Origin: Diorhabda sublineata
Taxonomy: Eukaryota; Arthropoda; Insecta; Coleoptera; Chrysomelidae
Direction of reading: 5' to 3'
Length of the DNA stretch: 64,000 nucleotides
NCBI RefSeq assembly: GCF_026230105.1
Contig: NC_079485.1
Span: forward strand, 25,711,572 to 25,775,571
Shown: one piece after another, positions 33,690 through 46,639 of the stretch
Numbering within the stretch: the stretch's first letter is position 1
Layout: each line of letters begins with the position of its first letter
The notes under the pieces: model-generated
Seen by the model: the letters and a program-made list of their open reading frames with translations, nothing else
Database searches by the model: none
What the model was told of the DNA's origin: nothing
Position numbers and translations under genes: made by a program

Positions 33690-33815
33690 TACGGACCCTC
33701 TCCTTGCAATTACGAGCCATTATTAGCCAGAAAAGTAATTGTTTGAAGAAGTCAACATTTCGAATCAAGAAAATCGAAATAATACGTGTAAATAGATATT
33801 ATGGTTTTCAATTAT
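33690..33815 (+). repeat. Partial direct copy of the Z2 interior and right arm
   Basis: CTCTCCTTGCAATTACGAG, GAAGTCAACATT, GAAAATCGAAATAATAC and GTAAATAGATATTATG recur here in the same order as at 33265-33436. The terminal part of the right arm is missing and a (TA)n tract follows at 33829. The stretch 33480-33690 between the copies is unassigned, moderately GC-rich sequence. Confidence 0.65.
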
Positions 33816-33821
33816 ATATAT

Positions 33822-33828
<7 letters not shown>

Positions 33829-33872
<44 letters not shown>
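33829..33872. repeat. (TA)n microsatellite
   Basis: About 22 TA units, then TATGTATGTA. Confidence 0.95.
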
Positions 33873-33881
<9 letters not shown>

Positions 33882-34240
33882 TTCCTGTTTTAACCTTCCA
33901 CCATAAACTTTGATTTGTTTATTATCTATGACATAAGAATAATTTTTAATCCTTATTTTTTATTTTTATAATAATCAATAAAAAAGGATTGTTTCACAAA
34001 TTGAAAAATTTTTCGAGATTTCAATTACTTAAATGATAATCAATACGTTAATTATTTTAAAAGCAATATAACAAAACACTTAAAACTAATTAATCTTCTA
34101 GCAATATTTAAATGAAATGATCCATAAATTAAATAATTCAAACAATCAGTAATGAAATAATGATAATAATAATTGATTAGAAGAAAGCCCTTTTTGCAGC
34201 ATAAAGTGAAACAGATTTACTTTGAATATTCCAGTTAAAA
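33873..34240. other. AT-rich intergenic DNA
   Basis: No recognisable feature until an (AAT)n-like run at 34239-34264. Confidence 0.45.
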
Positions 34241-34261
34241 TAATAATGATAATAATAATAA

Positions 34262-34813
34262 TAACATCGAGAAGCTGGAGCAGTGGTCAAGAAAGGCACT
34301 ACACGGTGGACATCATCATGACCTCAACCAACTGCATGTGGACAAGGAAGCTTCAAACAGATGGCTTACTAGCGGAATTCTCTTTCCAGAGACCGAAGGT
34401 TTCATGATGGCTATTCAGGATCAAGTTATTAACACGAATAACTACAAGTGTGCAACAAAATCCACTAGGAACTGGCCAAGAAGTTCGGCCTTCTCAATAT
34501 GTATACACCGTATTACAAGTACCAGCCGCAGAAGTTGCTCAAAAATGACAATTTTAGACTCTACTACGATAGGTCCATTATCACCGATAGACACGTGACG
34601 AATAACAGACTTGACATCATGGTGGTTGATAGAAGAGCCAATTCAGTCCTTGTCGATGAAGCTATACCGAACACTCATAACGCTCTCAACAAACACCAGG
34701 AGAAACTGGCCAAATACGCGGATCTCGCAATTGAGATTAACCAGATGTGGCACAGTGAAAATGTGGAAATAGTCCCAGCTATTATGTCAGCAACTGACGT
34801 CGTGCCTGCATAA
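34262..34813 (+). pseudogene. LINE C-terminus with endonuclease-like region, deleted
   Basis: After an (AAT)n-like run, the + strand reads WLTSGILFPETEGFMMAIQD then QVINTNNYK (34365-34447), and in another frame MYTPYYKYQPQKLLKNDNFR, LYYDRSIITDRHVTNN, AIPNTHNALNKHQEKLAKYA and DLAIEINQMW (34499-34790), ending with a stop at 34811-34813. I recognise this as the C-terminal segment of insect non-LTR retrotransposons of the type with a restriction-like endonuclease after the RT. The expected Cys/His cluster between the two blocks is missing, and the usual RPD motif reads RLD. Clade (R2/R4/Dong-like) is a guess. Confidence 0.65.
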
Positions 34814-35429
34814 AGTTATATTTCTTTTTAGATTCTATATCTTAAATAATAGGAGGCGAATGATTACTATGAAATGTTAACTTTCCCATATTTTCTGTAA
34901 CTAGCCAAATTAATAAATAAAATAGGTAAATTTATAAATCTGGTTTCATCCAACAACTGAATAATTAGTTTTGTTCTATTTTATACGCTTGTAGCTAAAA
35001 TTGTTGCGCCTTTCAAAGTAAATTCGTATAAATCACTCAACATAGATTTTAATTAAGCCCTTTATTACTCTTACATAATATATAACCTGCTGAATACATT
35101 ACATTACCAATTATCCGAGAGACATAAATTCAAAAGCATATTTTTATAGAATAGGACTATAACACGTTGTTATCTTCTTCCAATATAGCTATAAGCAACT
35201 GTCTGTAGTTTACTACACACGCAGTGCTGTTGAGTCATTGCTAATTAAACGTCGCCTGTATCATGTCCCTAGAAACTCTTATCTGAAATAGACTACGAAC
35301 TAAAAAGTTATGCTTATATCATGTATGTTATCGTAAAAAAGATAATAGAATAATATATTAACAGAAAATGAAATTTATATTTCTTCACTTTGATAACATA
35401 TATACTTTAAATTTATAAGGTACGATAAA
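34814..35429. other. AT-rich intergenic DNA
   Basis: No recognisable feature. Confidence 0.45.
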
Positions 35430-35720
35430 AAAATGTCTATCTTTAATTCTATGGTCGCCCAGTACCATTTGGAGAAAGTTTTCGATGACATCGCTGGTTG
35501 TCGCAGTTTTTGGCCGCCCCGAACGTTCATCGTCTATCAAGTTGATACGGACTCGTTTGCATTTAGCTGGTTAAAAGTTTATGGTCTTAAATGATGGTTC
35601 AAAGTCTCCGTACACAATGTCTCACTTTTTTTCATTCTCGCAGACGTATTGTCTTTCAAAAATAGTAACGCGTTAATCTTCTTTATCGTGGCTCTATCAA
35701 TGTAGGAATGGTGTTATATT
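35430..35720 (-). pseudogene. Mariner N-terminal fragment (H)
   Basis: The minus strand carries RINLIDDERSGRPKTATTSD followed by VIENFLQMVLGDHRIKDRH (about 35555-35435), the helix-turn-helix linker region typical of mariner transposases (DDERSGRPKTATT). The sequence before it (35560-35720) is decayed. Only about 40 residues are recognisable and no ends are visible. Confidence 0.7.
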
Positions 35721-36849
35721 TTCGAAAAGAAAAAGAAATTAGATTGTGAGAATGCATATTTTTGACAGATAGAAAGATTTTTAGAGAATCGAGTACGAAG
35801 AAGCTCACCGTTTACTTTTTATAGTTTTTCGCCTTAAAATGAGCTTAGATTGCATTACGCCCTAAAAAAATTACCATGACGCTCATTAAAACGCTTTTTT
35901 GGTGATATCCTAATCAGGATTATCTCAAATATTGCAAAATGATTCCGAAAATAATTATAGTTGATTTGTAATTGTGAAACAAATGAGTTTTCCATTTTTT
36001 TGTTTTTTATTATAACATCACTCTATGATTTAATGTTTTGATCATGATTTCCAATACCAATTCATTCAAGGTCATCTTGAGGAGCCTTAATTATTATTCA
36101 ATTACTATACTAAACGATATATTAACTGTTAATATAGGAAAATATCAATTTTCAACAGCACTGGTTTGCATTGTTATAAATTGATAGAATTTCAATGTAT
36201 ACAACGCAATGAAATATAAGAGTTAGTTAGAATAAATAATTCAAACGTGATGTAATATTTTAAATTTATGATCAAATCTACATAGGTACCTGGTGAAAAC
36301 TATCAAATATTTTGTGACATTTTGGAAAAATTAAGAAAAACCACTGAGAATACTAAATCATTTATTGGTTTAATAATAGAAAATGATTTAGTTCCTATCT
36401 TCAACAATGTCGAAAAATGTAGATGTTGCTACAAAAATTGAAACAAGTAATTAAGAGGATTTTTTTATATGTATTTTATATGTATATTTGTATACTGGTT
36501 ATTAGCGATTCAATTTTGTATAAGATCACAAGTTAAATGTTAGTATTTTATCTACAGATCATTGTAAAATTAAGTTTATGGAATTATATCTGAGGTAATT
36601 TTTGAGGATAGTAATATTGTATTTGGGTCCTAAAATTTCAGATATTCTTCGTGGTAGATTTGATGATGATCTTTCTGCGTTAAAATATGGACACGATTAT
36701 GTATTTTATAGTCAGTTTGCAATGCAGTTGTCACATTTAGGTTCATATCTACGATTTTTCGGTAGCACTGACCAAGGTTTCACGGAATCTTTCTCTTCAC
36801 AAAGCTATTTGAACGTTATCTAATTGTTCTCCCATTCATTTAGCACTTA
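35721..36849. other. AT-rich intergenic DNA
   Basis: An open frame at 36602-36823 (+) is unassigned; its minus strand reads KPWSVLPKNRRYEPKCDNC and lies beside the LINE fragment at 36850-37170, so it may be part of the same decayed element. Confidence 0.35.
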
Positions 36850-37170
36850 ACGTTTTAAGGTTGATTTAAGATCAGTACTATTTAAAAATTTCACGCACTC
36901 CGCACTATCACAATTTACAGCTTCTTTGGCGACCAGGTCTTCGACTTCGTTTCCTTTCAGTAGGGTAATAAATTTGATGCTTTTTATTGTCCATAGTGAA
37001 GGCTGAGAAAATTCGATAGGGGAAAGAAGAAATTTAATTCGCTTATGATCTAATTCTAGCAAAGAAAGGTTTTGCGGTTTTGGCTTTATGTGAAAAAAGA
37101 TTTTGGAATTTCTTGGAGAAGCAGTTTTAGAAGGTAGGATTTTGGCTGTATACGTAACGCTCAAATACAT
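36850..37170 (-). pseudogene. LINE RNase H fragment
   Basis: A 107-codon open frame on the minus strand contains IKFITLLKGNEVEDLVAKEA followed by VNCDS and TDLKSTLKR. This matches the HxGxxGNExADxLAKEA end of the RNase H domain found in Jockey/I-type LINEs, with the conserved His and Gly degraded. The preceding 60 residues do not align clearly. It is a decayed fragment. Confidence 0.55.
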
Positions 37171-37719
37171 TTTAAGAGGAATCGTTCTGTTAAAATTACA
37201 AAGTACTTGGATATTTTATTTAAATACGAATTTCACTAAACATTTCTTTTCAATTTCATGAAATATGAGGTTTAAATTTAAATAATAAAGACCCACTTAT
37301 GATGCAATCAATTATTAGAAATATTTATTTGCATTATGCTGTGTGCTATATCTAAATTATACTTCTAGGTAATTTAGTTGAGTATCTTAATGGTATTTAA
37401 CTTTAAATCACGTAAACGAACTAAAATTGTATTTCCAGCTTTACTATATATCATTTGATTATAATGTGTTCGTAACAAGAACATTTGTTTTAATTAAAAA
37501 ATTATGTAGACAATCTTTTACGTAAGTATCATTCTATTGCACGCTATAATTGTAAAAACTTAATGCTGTAATTCTTATTCCACATAATTATATATTCACA
37601 AATCTCAGCTCTTGATGAACATATCTCCTACGGACATCATTCTTATACAACGAGCAATTCGTTACCAATGTTAAAATTTTAGCAATAAATACAAATACTT
37701 AGATACTTTCACGGTTTGA
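37171..37719. other. AT-rich intergenic DNA
   Basis: No recognisable feature. Confidence 0.45.
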
Positions 37720-37880
37720 GTTGACAATAAATAATAAAGAGGCCAATGTGCCAAGAAAATAAACGTCATGTATTGTTGTATTATATGAGAATTTTTTTTT
37801 ATTTGAGAAATAAAAAGAAGAGTCTTTGGTAAAGTTTTGCAAATTGTTATATAACTTAAGTAATAATTCATTGTTAATGT
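37720..37880 (+). repeat. Interspersed repeat family W, copy 1
   Basis: Aligns in the same orientation with 41110-41265: AATGTGCCAAG/AGTATGCCAAG, TATTGTTGTA, ATGAGAATT, GGTAAAGTTTTGCAAA/GGGTTTTGCAAAG and TGTTATATAA blocks in the same order. The two copies are 3.4 kb apart. No coding sense and no terminal inverted repeats are visible. It may be an old element or a segmental duplication. Confidence 0.6.
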
Positions 37881-38429
37881 CGGCTTGAGATGATGTTCCC
37901 AATTATATTCTCATGTATCTATTAAAAACGCTGCCTAAAATATTTTTGTCAGACCGCTACATTAGAGACCATATACGTTTTCTGCACTTCTAGATGAAAT
38001 ATACTCTCACCTGACCTAAATATATAGTTTAATATACTCTTATTTGATTGTAATCATCATTACGTCATCAACTAAGGTACTACTACTCCCAGATTTTGGT
38101 CAAGGTGTTATCTTTCAATTTTACTTCTACATTTGTGATTTTACAAAAACTTTACAAAATCAAAAAATTAAAGTTTTCAATAACATCGAAATAATATGAA
38201 GTTCTACTCTAAAAAAATATAATTTGAATCAACTATAATCACAATTAGAATTATTGATTGGGGTATCAGAATGAACCTACTGAAGAGACAACCTCTCCAG
38301 AATTCAAAGGCACCTGCATATGTGTAACAGGAATAATAAAAACATGTCTTACAGCAACTATAGAATCATTCTGAACTTCATGTGACTGCATATAGAGATG
38401 TTAGGGTATCAGATATAATGATTCACAGA
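37881..38429. other. AT-rich intergenic DNA
   Basis: No recognisable feature. Confidence 0.45.
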
Positions 38430-39005
38430 TTAAGGTAAGGTAATTTTCGCTAAATAATGAACAGGAATCCTACTCAAGTCGCAAAAGAAAAGTATAGTTC
38501 CTTCAAGAAATTCAATACAGAATCTAGTGAGATTGGAACACCATTACTAGACGGGAAAGTAGTAAAAATGAATGGTATGGGCTTGGCACTAAACACTTTG
38601 ATAGCTTGAAAAAACTCCAAGCAGAAATCTATACAACTCAGAGATACGCCCAGCTCAATATGAACAATAACTATAGAATATAGAAAATAATTATCATTAG
38701 GATAGCATTGTTGCTTCGTTGTGTACGTAGGTACACTAAAGTAGAAAGGAATGAAATCGCTGATAAACTAGTAATAGTAAACACCATTCTGTGGCCTAGA
38801 ATATCATTGAAGACCAATGCAATGCTGAAATTAGTGTGGATGAGAAAAAGATATGTTAGTACTGGGGGGGAGTTACTGGAAAAGTACGACAGGAACAAAT
38901 TTGTTCTAACTAATGCATTCATATATAGAACTACAATATTTTTTGAAAAATATTTAGAAAAATATAAAATTGTATTTACAAAAATAAGAACTTACTTCTA
39001 CAATT
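38430..39005 (+). pseudogene. Possible retroelement RNase H relic
   Basis: Open frame 38708-39007 contains RRYTKVERNEIADKLV, which resembles the GHxxVxGNExADxLA end of a retroelement RNase H domain. Upstream, KNEWYGLGTKHFDSLKKLQA (about 38560-38620, another frame) could be part of the same protein. Neither match is strong, so this may be unrelated sequence. Confidence 0.3.
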
Positions 39006-39120
39006 AACTATTCCCACAAACCTATAAAAGTGAAACAATCGCTTTTGAGAGAGATTCATTTGAAATGGCCAATTTTGTGGTTAATAAGTATTGAATAACG
39101 TGTTTTGATAGCCACGGAAA

Positions 39121-39123
<3 letters not shown>

Positions 39124-39203
<80 letters not shown>
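39124..39203. repeat. (TA)n microsatellite
   Basis: About 40 uninterrupted TA units. Confidence 0.97.
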
Positions 39204-39206
<3 letters not shown>

Positions 39207-41109
39207 CACAAAACCTCAGTATCTAAGTAAGGAAATGTAGCCGACCACGCAATTTGAATAAAAAAATATCTTGTTTATTGACCACGAACGCACCTTATAT
39301 GTTAGTCGGTATAGTTTAGTTGCATCTGATAAATACATAGCGAGGGTAGTAGATACCTGTATGTATGAATATAAATTTAAGTAGAAAAGACCTGAAACAA
39401 CAAATACTACGCAATAATAAATATTAATGTGACAATCATTACTGAATAACTACTACAGTGGAATAATTTAATGCCATAGCGTCCAATTTACTAGAGCTAC
39501 AAAATTGGCTTCTACACAAGCACAGATAATGTACTTTCATCTTTCCCGTATACTTCCAATTCATCTCCTCTACTGTAAAGAAGACCTTGTAGTTGGTTTT
39601 AAAACGCAGTTTATATGAAATTATTGCCCTCTTATCACAAAAATCTCTATTTTTCTTTAAATTATTTGTTTTTGAAATTCCAGTTTGGTATTTTCGATAT
39701 TTTTATATCCCGCGTAAGAACCGACACAGAGCAGAGGCAAAATATGACGATTGGTTCATATTATTTACCAAATTGCATCCCTTATATAAATATTATATAA
39801 CTAATGTCTGAAAAACATTATAGGTTTTTAAGGGTAATTTGGAGTACGTATGAGCTTATATGAGCTTATGTGTATTTTATAAGCATTTATCCTACCTGAT
39901 TCCAAAGCTTTCATAAAACAGTTTCATTGTTGTCTTTTTGGAGCTTCAAGCAAACGTTAAACTCATTTAATAGGTTCACAAGTACCGTTATTGGCGTTTA
40001 TACACAGAAGTTGGTTTCTGTTTAAGAAATTTAAAAGAAGTTTTATACCTCCTATACAATTATTCTTATAATCTTAGAAGAATGGATGAACTAACATGGT
40101 TATTGAAGTTTGTTAATATATCATTTCTATCTAACTTATATTTACTTTATACAACATTTTGCATTTTCTTTTTAAATAAATAAAGAGCAGAATGTGATTT
40201 GATTGTAATATTGGCAATCATATCAATTTTAGAACGACCATATCTAAAAAAGAAGTTAGCGATAGTGTCATTTGAGTCTCCTAACCAAACTTAAATAATA
40301 ATAAGCTCGGATTAGGTCGTTTACGTTGTTTAAGGGCTTTTTATAGATAGGAACAAAAGTTACAAACAGCCATATTCTTTCATTGTAAAGCAGTACCGTA
40401 AATAGCCTTTTCTGCGCCCTGTGCAAGCTTTTATAACTGCGCCCTATAGGCACCGTAGCTAGAGCAATGCTATGTACAGGCCTACTTTATTTCATTGAGG
40501 GTGATATAATAAAGCACAAGGACCTTGATGTTGGTGGAACAATTATCTAATATTTTGGAAGAAAAATCTATTTTTTTAAGAACTAGAAATGATTTGAGCA
40601 AATAAGCAGACGAGCTATTTAAGTGGACCCTTCGCCTCTTATACCACCCACTGTGTCTCACTTTGTCTCACTCACTAAAATTCAAACGCAAATTCACAAG
40701 TGCAAAGATTTAATATCTGGACTTCATACGTTTATCATAAAACAATACCTGCACTACTTGTTATGATAGTTTTGAATAAGGAAGGTAGCATAATATAAAT
40801 TGCGATCAAGTATGAATTGGTGAAAAAACGTTTATTCGAAAATATTTACAAATATAAAGTTTCATGAAAAATTACATTATCGATATGGCAATAAAATTTT
40901 TCCAATCAACTGACTGAGATAAAAAATTAAAGTTAGTCAAAGTTAGGTTAAGGTAATAATCGATGGATCGCCTTCTATTTACCATTATCTTAGTCACGTA
41001 CAGTGATATTTTTAAGTTTGTTGCAAAGAAATTGAAATTTGTTGAACGTATTAATATTTTAAATTATATATGTTCAGCATATCATTTCAAAAACATACAA
41101 GTCAGTAAT
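39204..41109. other. AT-rich intergenic DNA
   Basis: Two overlapping open frames at 39593-39811 and one at 40268-40453 show no family motif. Nothing else recognised. Confidence 0.45.
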
Positions 41110-41265
41110 GATTTCTCATTATAAAAAGGTCAGTATGCCAAGTAAAATAATAATTTATTGTTGTAATACATGAGAATTGTTTTTTGTTTGTTACAAAGTG
41201 AAGGAAGAGAAGAATCTTCAGTTGGGTTTTGCAAAGTGTTATATAATTAATATAATAGTTGTAAT
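41110..41265 (+). repeat. Interspersed repeat family W, copy 2
   Basis: Second copy of the repeat at 37720-37880; see the matching blocks listed there. Confidence 0.6.
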
Positions 41266-43402
41266 TGTGTAATACTCTTGAATTAAAATTTAAAAAAATA
41301 AAACTGCTAAATAGTTAAAGATAAACGACGATGACATCAAAAATTTCGCATACATTTTGTGACCTTTTCAGTTTGACACAAATTACCTAATACTCGTATA
41401 TGAAGTACTTCAACAACATAATTGAGACAACATAAATGTATTTACGGTACTTAATTCATGCACAAGATTTTCTTAGTGCTAAGTATACACAACATAACAA
41501 AAAGTAATGCTCAAGCTATGATTTAGAAATTGCACTATATTCAATCTTGATCATACTGTTCATACATAAAATATATATCAATATATACAAATTTGTAATT
41601 AAATAGAATTAAAAACAAGTTACAAAGTAAATATTCCGGAGAACTTCTATATGGTTAAAGCTAAAATGAATACAAAATAATGTATTTCGGCATTTCGGAA
41701 AATAGTTTTGGCATTTGATCACACACAATAAAACCATTCGAACCCACACACACTTCATTTAATTGTCTTGTTCTAATATTAATATACGAAAAATAAGCAA
41801 CTATCAAAATGATATCATTACATCAAAATTCACAGAATAGAATTATAAATTTTGTTAAAATGATTAATGACTTAATCCATTTCATAAATATTGAATGATT
41901 TTTTCTATTATTAGAGATCGATTTTTTATCTGCGTTTCCTTTATCTAATTTCCGTTTCCATTTTTAATCGAGCTTTAAGGAAGACTAAAAATAAAATATG
42001 TATCAAAATAGACGTAAAATACAAATCAATCCTCATCGTAACCTTTGTTGAAGTAATAATAGATTCAGCAATTTTTTGTCAATTCTACTGAGATATCCAA
42101 ACCAAGTTGTTATTTCTAGATTTTAGTCTTTCCCCATTACATCAGTTCGTATTGAAACCTTTCTAGTGAACACCTTCACCTCGTAAGTACATTTCCGCTG
42201 CTTCAATTCTACTCTTGACTGTCTTTGAAAGTACCCAACTGTTAACACCGAGCACAAGAACTGTTTATTTTTTTATGTACGTTTATTTTGAGCTCTACTC
42301 AGATTTTTTTCTCGCCATATATTTTTTACTAAGAACTTGGTCATATAGTTCACTCTTCTTTCCATTATATATTTTCTTATCCCAATTTTAAGCTCGCGAA
42401 TTCAAAACCCACAAGCAATTTTTTTCGGGTTAAAAATTTTCCATTTTCTAACCATTTGACATGATTTTTTCAAAATCTAGTTTTCCCTGCAAAAATGTAA
42501 GTCTTATTTCTTATTCATAATTTTTGTTTACAAAAATTCCTACTGCTCAGAAATTTCTAGGTTTTGCCCTTTTTTGTGTTTTATTTCTTCCACTGTAAAT
42601 ACTGTTGAAGTCTTTGTTTCAATACATTACAGCATAAACAATTTCACGAGCGCATTGGTTTACCGTCTACGCATAATTGAAATAAATAATATTTAGTTTA
42701 CCAATAGAATGTTTACGTCATAGGTGAAATCAAGTAAATAAAGAAATCAAATATCCACACAGTGCTACATATATTAATTAAATCAGTGAACATAATTCCT
42801 TATTGCATTTGTAAAATGTTTCACTTCTTATTTAATTACTTGAACTAGTTGCAATTATATTTACACGAATGTTAGATTGACTAGGTGACAGTTCCATTGG
42901 TAAATAGTAAAAACTATAAGAAAAACGTTGGCTCCATCAGGAACGGCACTACCTACCATCTGCATGGTTTTTGGGTCAAATTCAGGATACATTGTTGTTG
43001 ATAACTCTTTAAAAACTTTTATTTGTATTGATAATTGGTAAACTTTTTTCTAAATCCATAACGGTTGGTACAAATAAAAATCTATGTAGGATTAAACGGT
43101 TGTTAATTGAAATTATTATGAAAACTTTATATAAAAATAGCCAGTTTGTATTTTTTGGCCACACTCATTTGTGTAGACTGTAATTTAAATTACAATTACA
43201 ATTATTTTTTGCCAACATGATATAACTCATTATAACGTATTGTTATTGCAACAAGGGCGGCTAATGCATTGCTGCAGAGCTATCAAAAAAAATTAAGAAC
43301 TGAAAAAATGTTAACTGTAGGATTTGAATATTGGTCTAAATTAATAATATATAATTTTTAATATTTCGCAGTCACCTTATATTATGTTGAGATGCATGTA
43401 AG
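41266..43402. other. AT-rich intergenic DNA
   Basis: No recognisable gene or repeat. The part from about 42080 to 42600 is T-rich on the + strand. Confidence 0.45.
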
Positions 43403-43510
43403 TGTTCTGTGCGCTCTTTACATGACCTAGAATGACCATGTTATAGTCCTAGCGGTCTTAAACAGTGGCGTGTTTAACTAGAGAAGTTCGCTGCGCAACG
43501 CTTAATACGA
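43403..43510 (+). repeat. Interspersed repeat family Y, copy 2
   Basis: Matches 21698-21790: TGTTCTGTGCGCTCTTTACA, GTCTTAAACAGTGGCGTGTT and the GAGAAGTTCGCTGCG block. Less decayed than copy 1 by appearance. Confidence 0.6.
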
Positions 43511-46380
43511 TGAACAGATGCCATGTACCTAAATAGTTTTTTTGTTACCTTTCGAACTGCTTACTTCGCTAGGACGATTTGAAATGAATAACAATATACT
43601 ATAATATGTTTACGTGATTAAATGCAGTATAAAAGATGATAAATATTCTGTGAATATTCATACGAAGAAAAGATAGAATTGAGAGAAAGATAACCCCATA
43701 ACCAAAAATGATTGAATTATGCAATATATTATTTTCCTTGCTTGCTGTTTGATAGCGATAAAGCTTGATAGAAAACAGGGGCCGACGGTATAGGACACTA
43801 GAGTTTGAACATAAAAGGACAACTTTATAATTGCATGGAGTATAGGTTAATAGGATCAAACAATAATATTGCTCAATTGGGTTGTGATTATTGGTAAAAT
43901 ATATATAGGCATGATGAGAATGTGTCGCATAATTACATATTATCAAGAACTATTGATTGTATCAAAATTTATGAGGCATTTGAATTGTCTCCGCGTCAAT
44001 GATTGGAATTTTAAATGTTTAGGATGAATTAGCCGCAACTGCTCTCATCATGGTTGAGGTATTGGAAATGTTTAATCTGTTTAAGATGCCCAGAAAATTT
44101 TTGAAAATTAAAACATCCTCATTTTCTTTAAAGACGATAAAAGTGAAGTACATATTGCTTGATGATTCAGAATTGTAGGGCAACTGTTCCAACATTTGAA
44201 CATGGAACATGGAAGCCGATAAAACTTATAACATTTTTTACCACGAGCCGCCACTGATCTAAAATTAATGGAATGCTCCTGCTCCGACAACGAAACAATA
44301 AATTAATGTTAGAGTTATCCACCGAGGAGATGCAGATATGTACTAACTGAATAGACATTTTTTAGAGGGTAATATGTGGGTGTAACCTCGCTGTGCTTTA
44401 ATATATTATTTGAAAAGAAATGGTGATTAGCATCATCATCTTGTGAAATAAGTTACAGATACATTTAAGTTGATTTTTATTTTAGTTTTTCTATGATGAT
44501 AATTGTTTATTTAACTTTGGGGATATGAATATGTGTCTCACAGATCCAATAAAGATTTTTTGCTGACCATTATCTTCAATTTTATCGGTTTACCTCCCCT
44601 TTTATATGGGAGCTGAATTTATCGATCTTTCACAGAATTCCATTCTACCATCTGAATTAGCTTCTGTTAACTCTTCTTAGGAAAGTTCCATAGTACGGTA
44701 TTTTGACGTGAACTTGACTTGATTCTTCTCGATACGTGAGAAAATACTTTCACATCATCTTCAATGAAGTTCTCTTTGAATTTCGCATGAAGTTTATAAA
44801 TCTTGTTAATTATGAGGACACATCTCTGATAAATATTTTGCCACTTCAACTTTTCTAACAACTGGCAGATAACAACACATTATTCCTCGATTTTGTTTGA
44901 TTATTGGCTGACACTTTTTAACTACTTATGAGAAAATGTTTTGACAAAAATTAGATCCATGATCCCAAGAGGGTGTTTCACTAATAATAAAGAATATGCA
45001 CTATTCTATACCTGCGGATAGCACCCTTAACATTAAAATTTATGTTGACCTGTCTTATATTTTTCTCAAATAAGTACACGAACCATTTAATTCCGTATAA
45101 TGTGTAGAAAATCATAATTGCAACAATCATTGAAACGATTGTGACATTGCGGAGACTACAGTCTGGTTATTTATTTTGGTAACTGCAACTTTTCTCATCA
45201 ACTCAACTTCATCATCATAACCTGAATAAAGATTGATTATTCCATGCAACTATCAATTTAAGAAATACCGGATAAACTTGGAACAAGTTTTGAAATATAA
45301 ACCAGATAGTCCGCAAATTAATATAAACATATCCTGTTACATATCGGTTTAATAAGACAAAGTAGGAAATCAATGAGGCCGCGTGACTCGTATTATAATC
45401 CTTTAAATACTCAGTTTTAGCGATTTCAAGGTCAGGTTGTGTCCTTAAAAGATTTTTGATAGACTCCATTTCAATCCGGTTTGATTATATCAGTTTGGGG
45501 GTACAGCGAACCTTCGAATGACAGGTTTAACGGGCTTAGCGAAGTTAATGAGTACATGAAAAGCTTATAACAATATCACTGCGAGAAATCCAGTTAAATA
45601 TAATTTATGCAAAACTGAAAGTGGTCTTACAAAAAAGTGGATCACCTAAATGTGTTAAGAGGTATAAACTAGTCAGAAATATAATGAACGGCTTATAAAT
45701 AAATAATCATATTCGAATGTGCAAATGCAAGTGTTTCTATATAATCATATTTTTTCATAAAACCGCATTATTATTGCCAGTTACGATTTAGGAATGCTGA
45801 TCTAAACTGATATTTGCTATAGTAGAATTGGGAACGTAATGTTTAACTCAATAAAGTGGTTTGCATTAATTTGCATGAAATATCTTGTACTATGAAAGGG
45901 GGGAACAAGCACTTGAGGCAAAGTAAGAAGCCTGAAGCATGGTTAGATCATGATGAGATATCACATCTTGAAAAATAGTGTGATGTTTTATTTTGTGAAT
46001 GAAAACTTGTAAAATGAGCAGAGCGAGTCAAAAAATTTCACAAACAGAATAAAATCACTTTCAGCACAAATGTCATACAATATTTTTTGCCCTATCTTGA
46101 TAATAAAATAGGTAAATTTGGAATGACATTGTTATTGTAAATAGCAAAAATTGCCATTGCTATATTTTCTAACAAATGCTTGTTTACAAATCAAAAAGAC
46201 GCTGTTATTTAAATTGCGTTCTCGTACAATTTTTGTCTTTGGTTCGTGACTGCTTAATATGATTATCGATAGTAGAATAATTAATAAAAGTGTTCATTTG
46301 GTTATTCATTTGGATATTAAAAATTCTGCAAGAAAAGTAATTCCTCCATAAAAAATCAGCTCGGCAGTACGATGATGCAT
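43511..46380. other. Intergenic DNA with unassigned minus-strand frames
   Basis: Minus-strand frames at 44861-44667 (LHAKFKENFIEDDVKVFSHV in its middle) and 45469-45215 (MESIKNLLRTQPDLEIAKTE at its start) look less random than neighbours but match nothing I know. They may be decayed transposon genes. Splice sites consistent with joining them were not obvious. Confidence 0.35.
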
Positions 46381-46382
46381 AT

Positions 46383-46410
46383 GCGTGCCATAAGTGCCCT
46401 TATGGCACGC
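46383..46410. repeat. Perfect 12-bp hairpin
   Basis: GCGTGCCATAAG at 46383-46394 and its exact complement CTTATGGCACGC at 46399-46410 with a 4-base loop. It stands out as GC-rich in an AT-rich region. It could be the remains of a foldback element or a structured RNA stem. Confidence 0.65.
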
Positions 46411-46639
46411 AATGACGTTAGCAAATATTTCAAAATAATGTCATATTTGAAATGGAAAAGTGAAGTATATCGTTCTGAAAAATCAAAAATTCTCACATAT
46501 GAACAAGTTGAAGTTTATAAACAAGGCACCAGATGAGAATGAGTATGATGGTTGTACTTGCAACTACAAACTACCTACCCAGACCATCCCATTAATTCTA
46601 AAATAAGACCAGAACTCTATTTTGCTGAACAAAATCACA

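Noticed and set aside
43599..43946. A 115-codon minus-strand open frame.
   Set aside because: Composition is that of random AT-rich sequence and no family motif or splice context is present.
43464..44262. A possible hAT element: CAGTGGCG at 43463 and, inverted, the CCACGAGCCGCCACTG end near 44262, with similar 8-bp flanks.
   Set aside because: The left CAGTGGCG lies inside repeat family Y, whose other copy (21698-21790) continues across it, so it is not an element boundary; the flanking octamers agree at only 6 of 8 positions.
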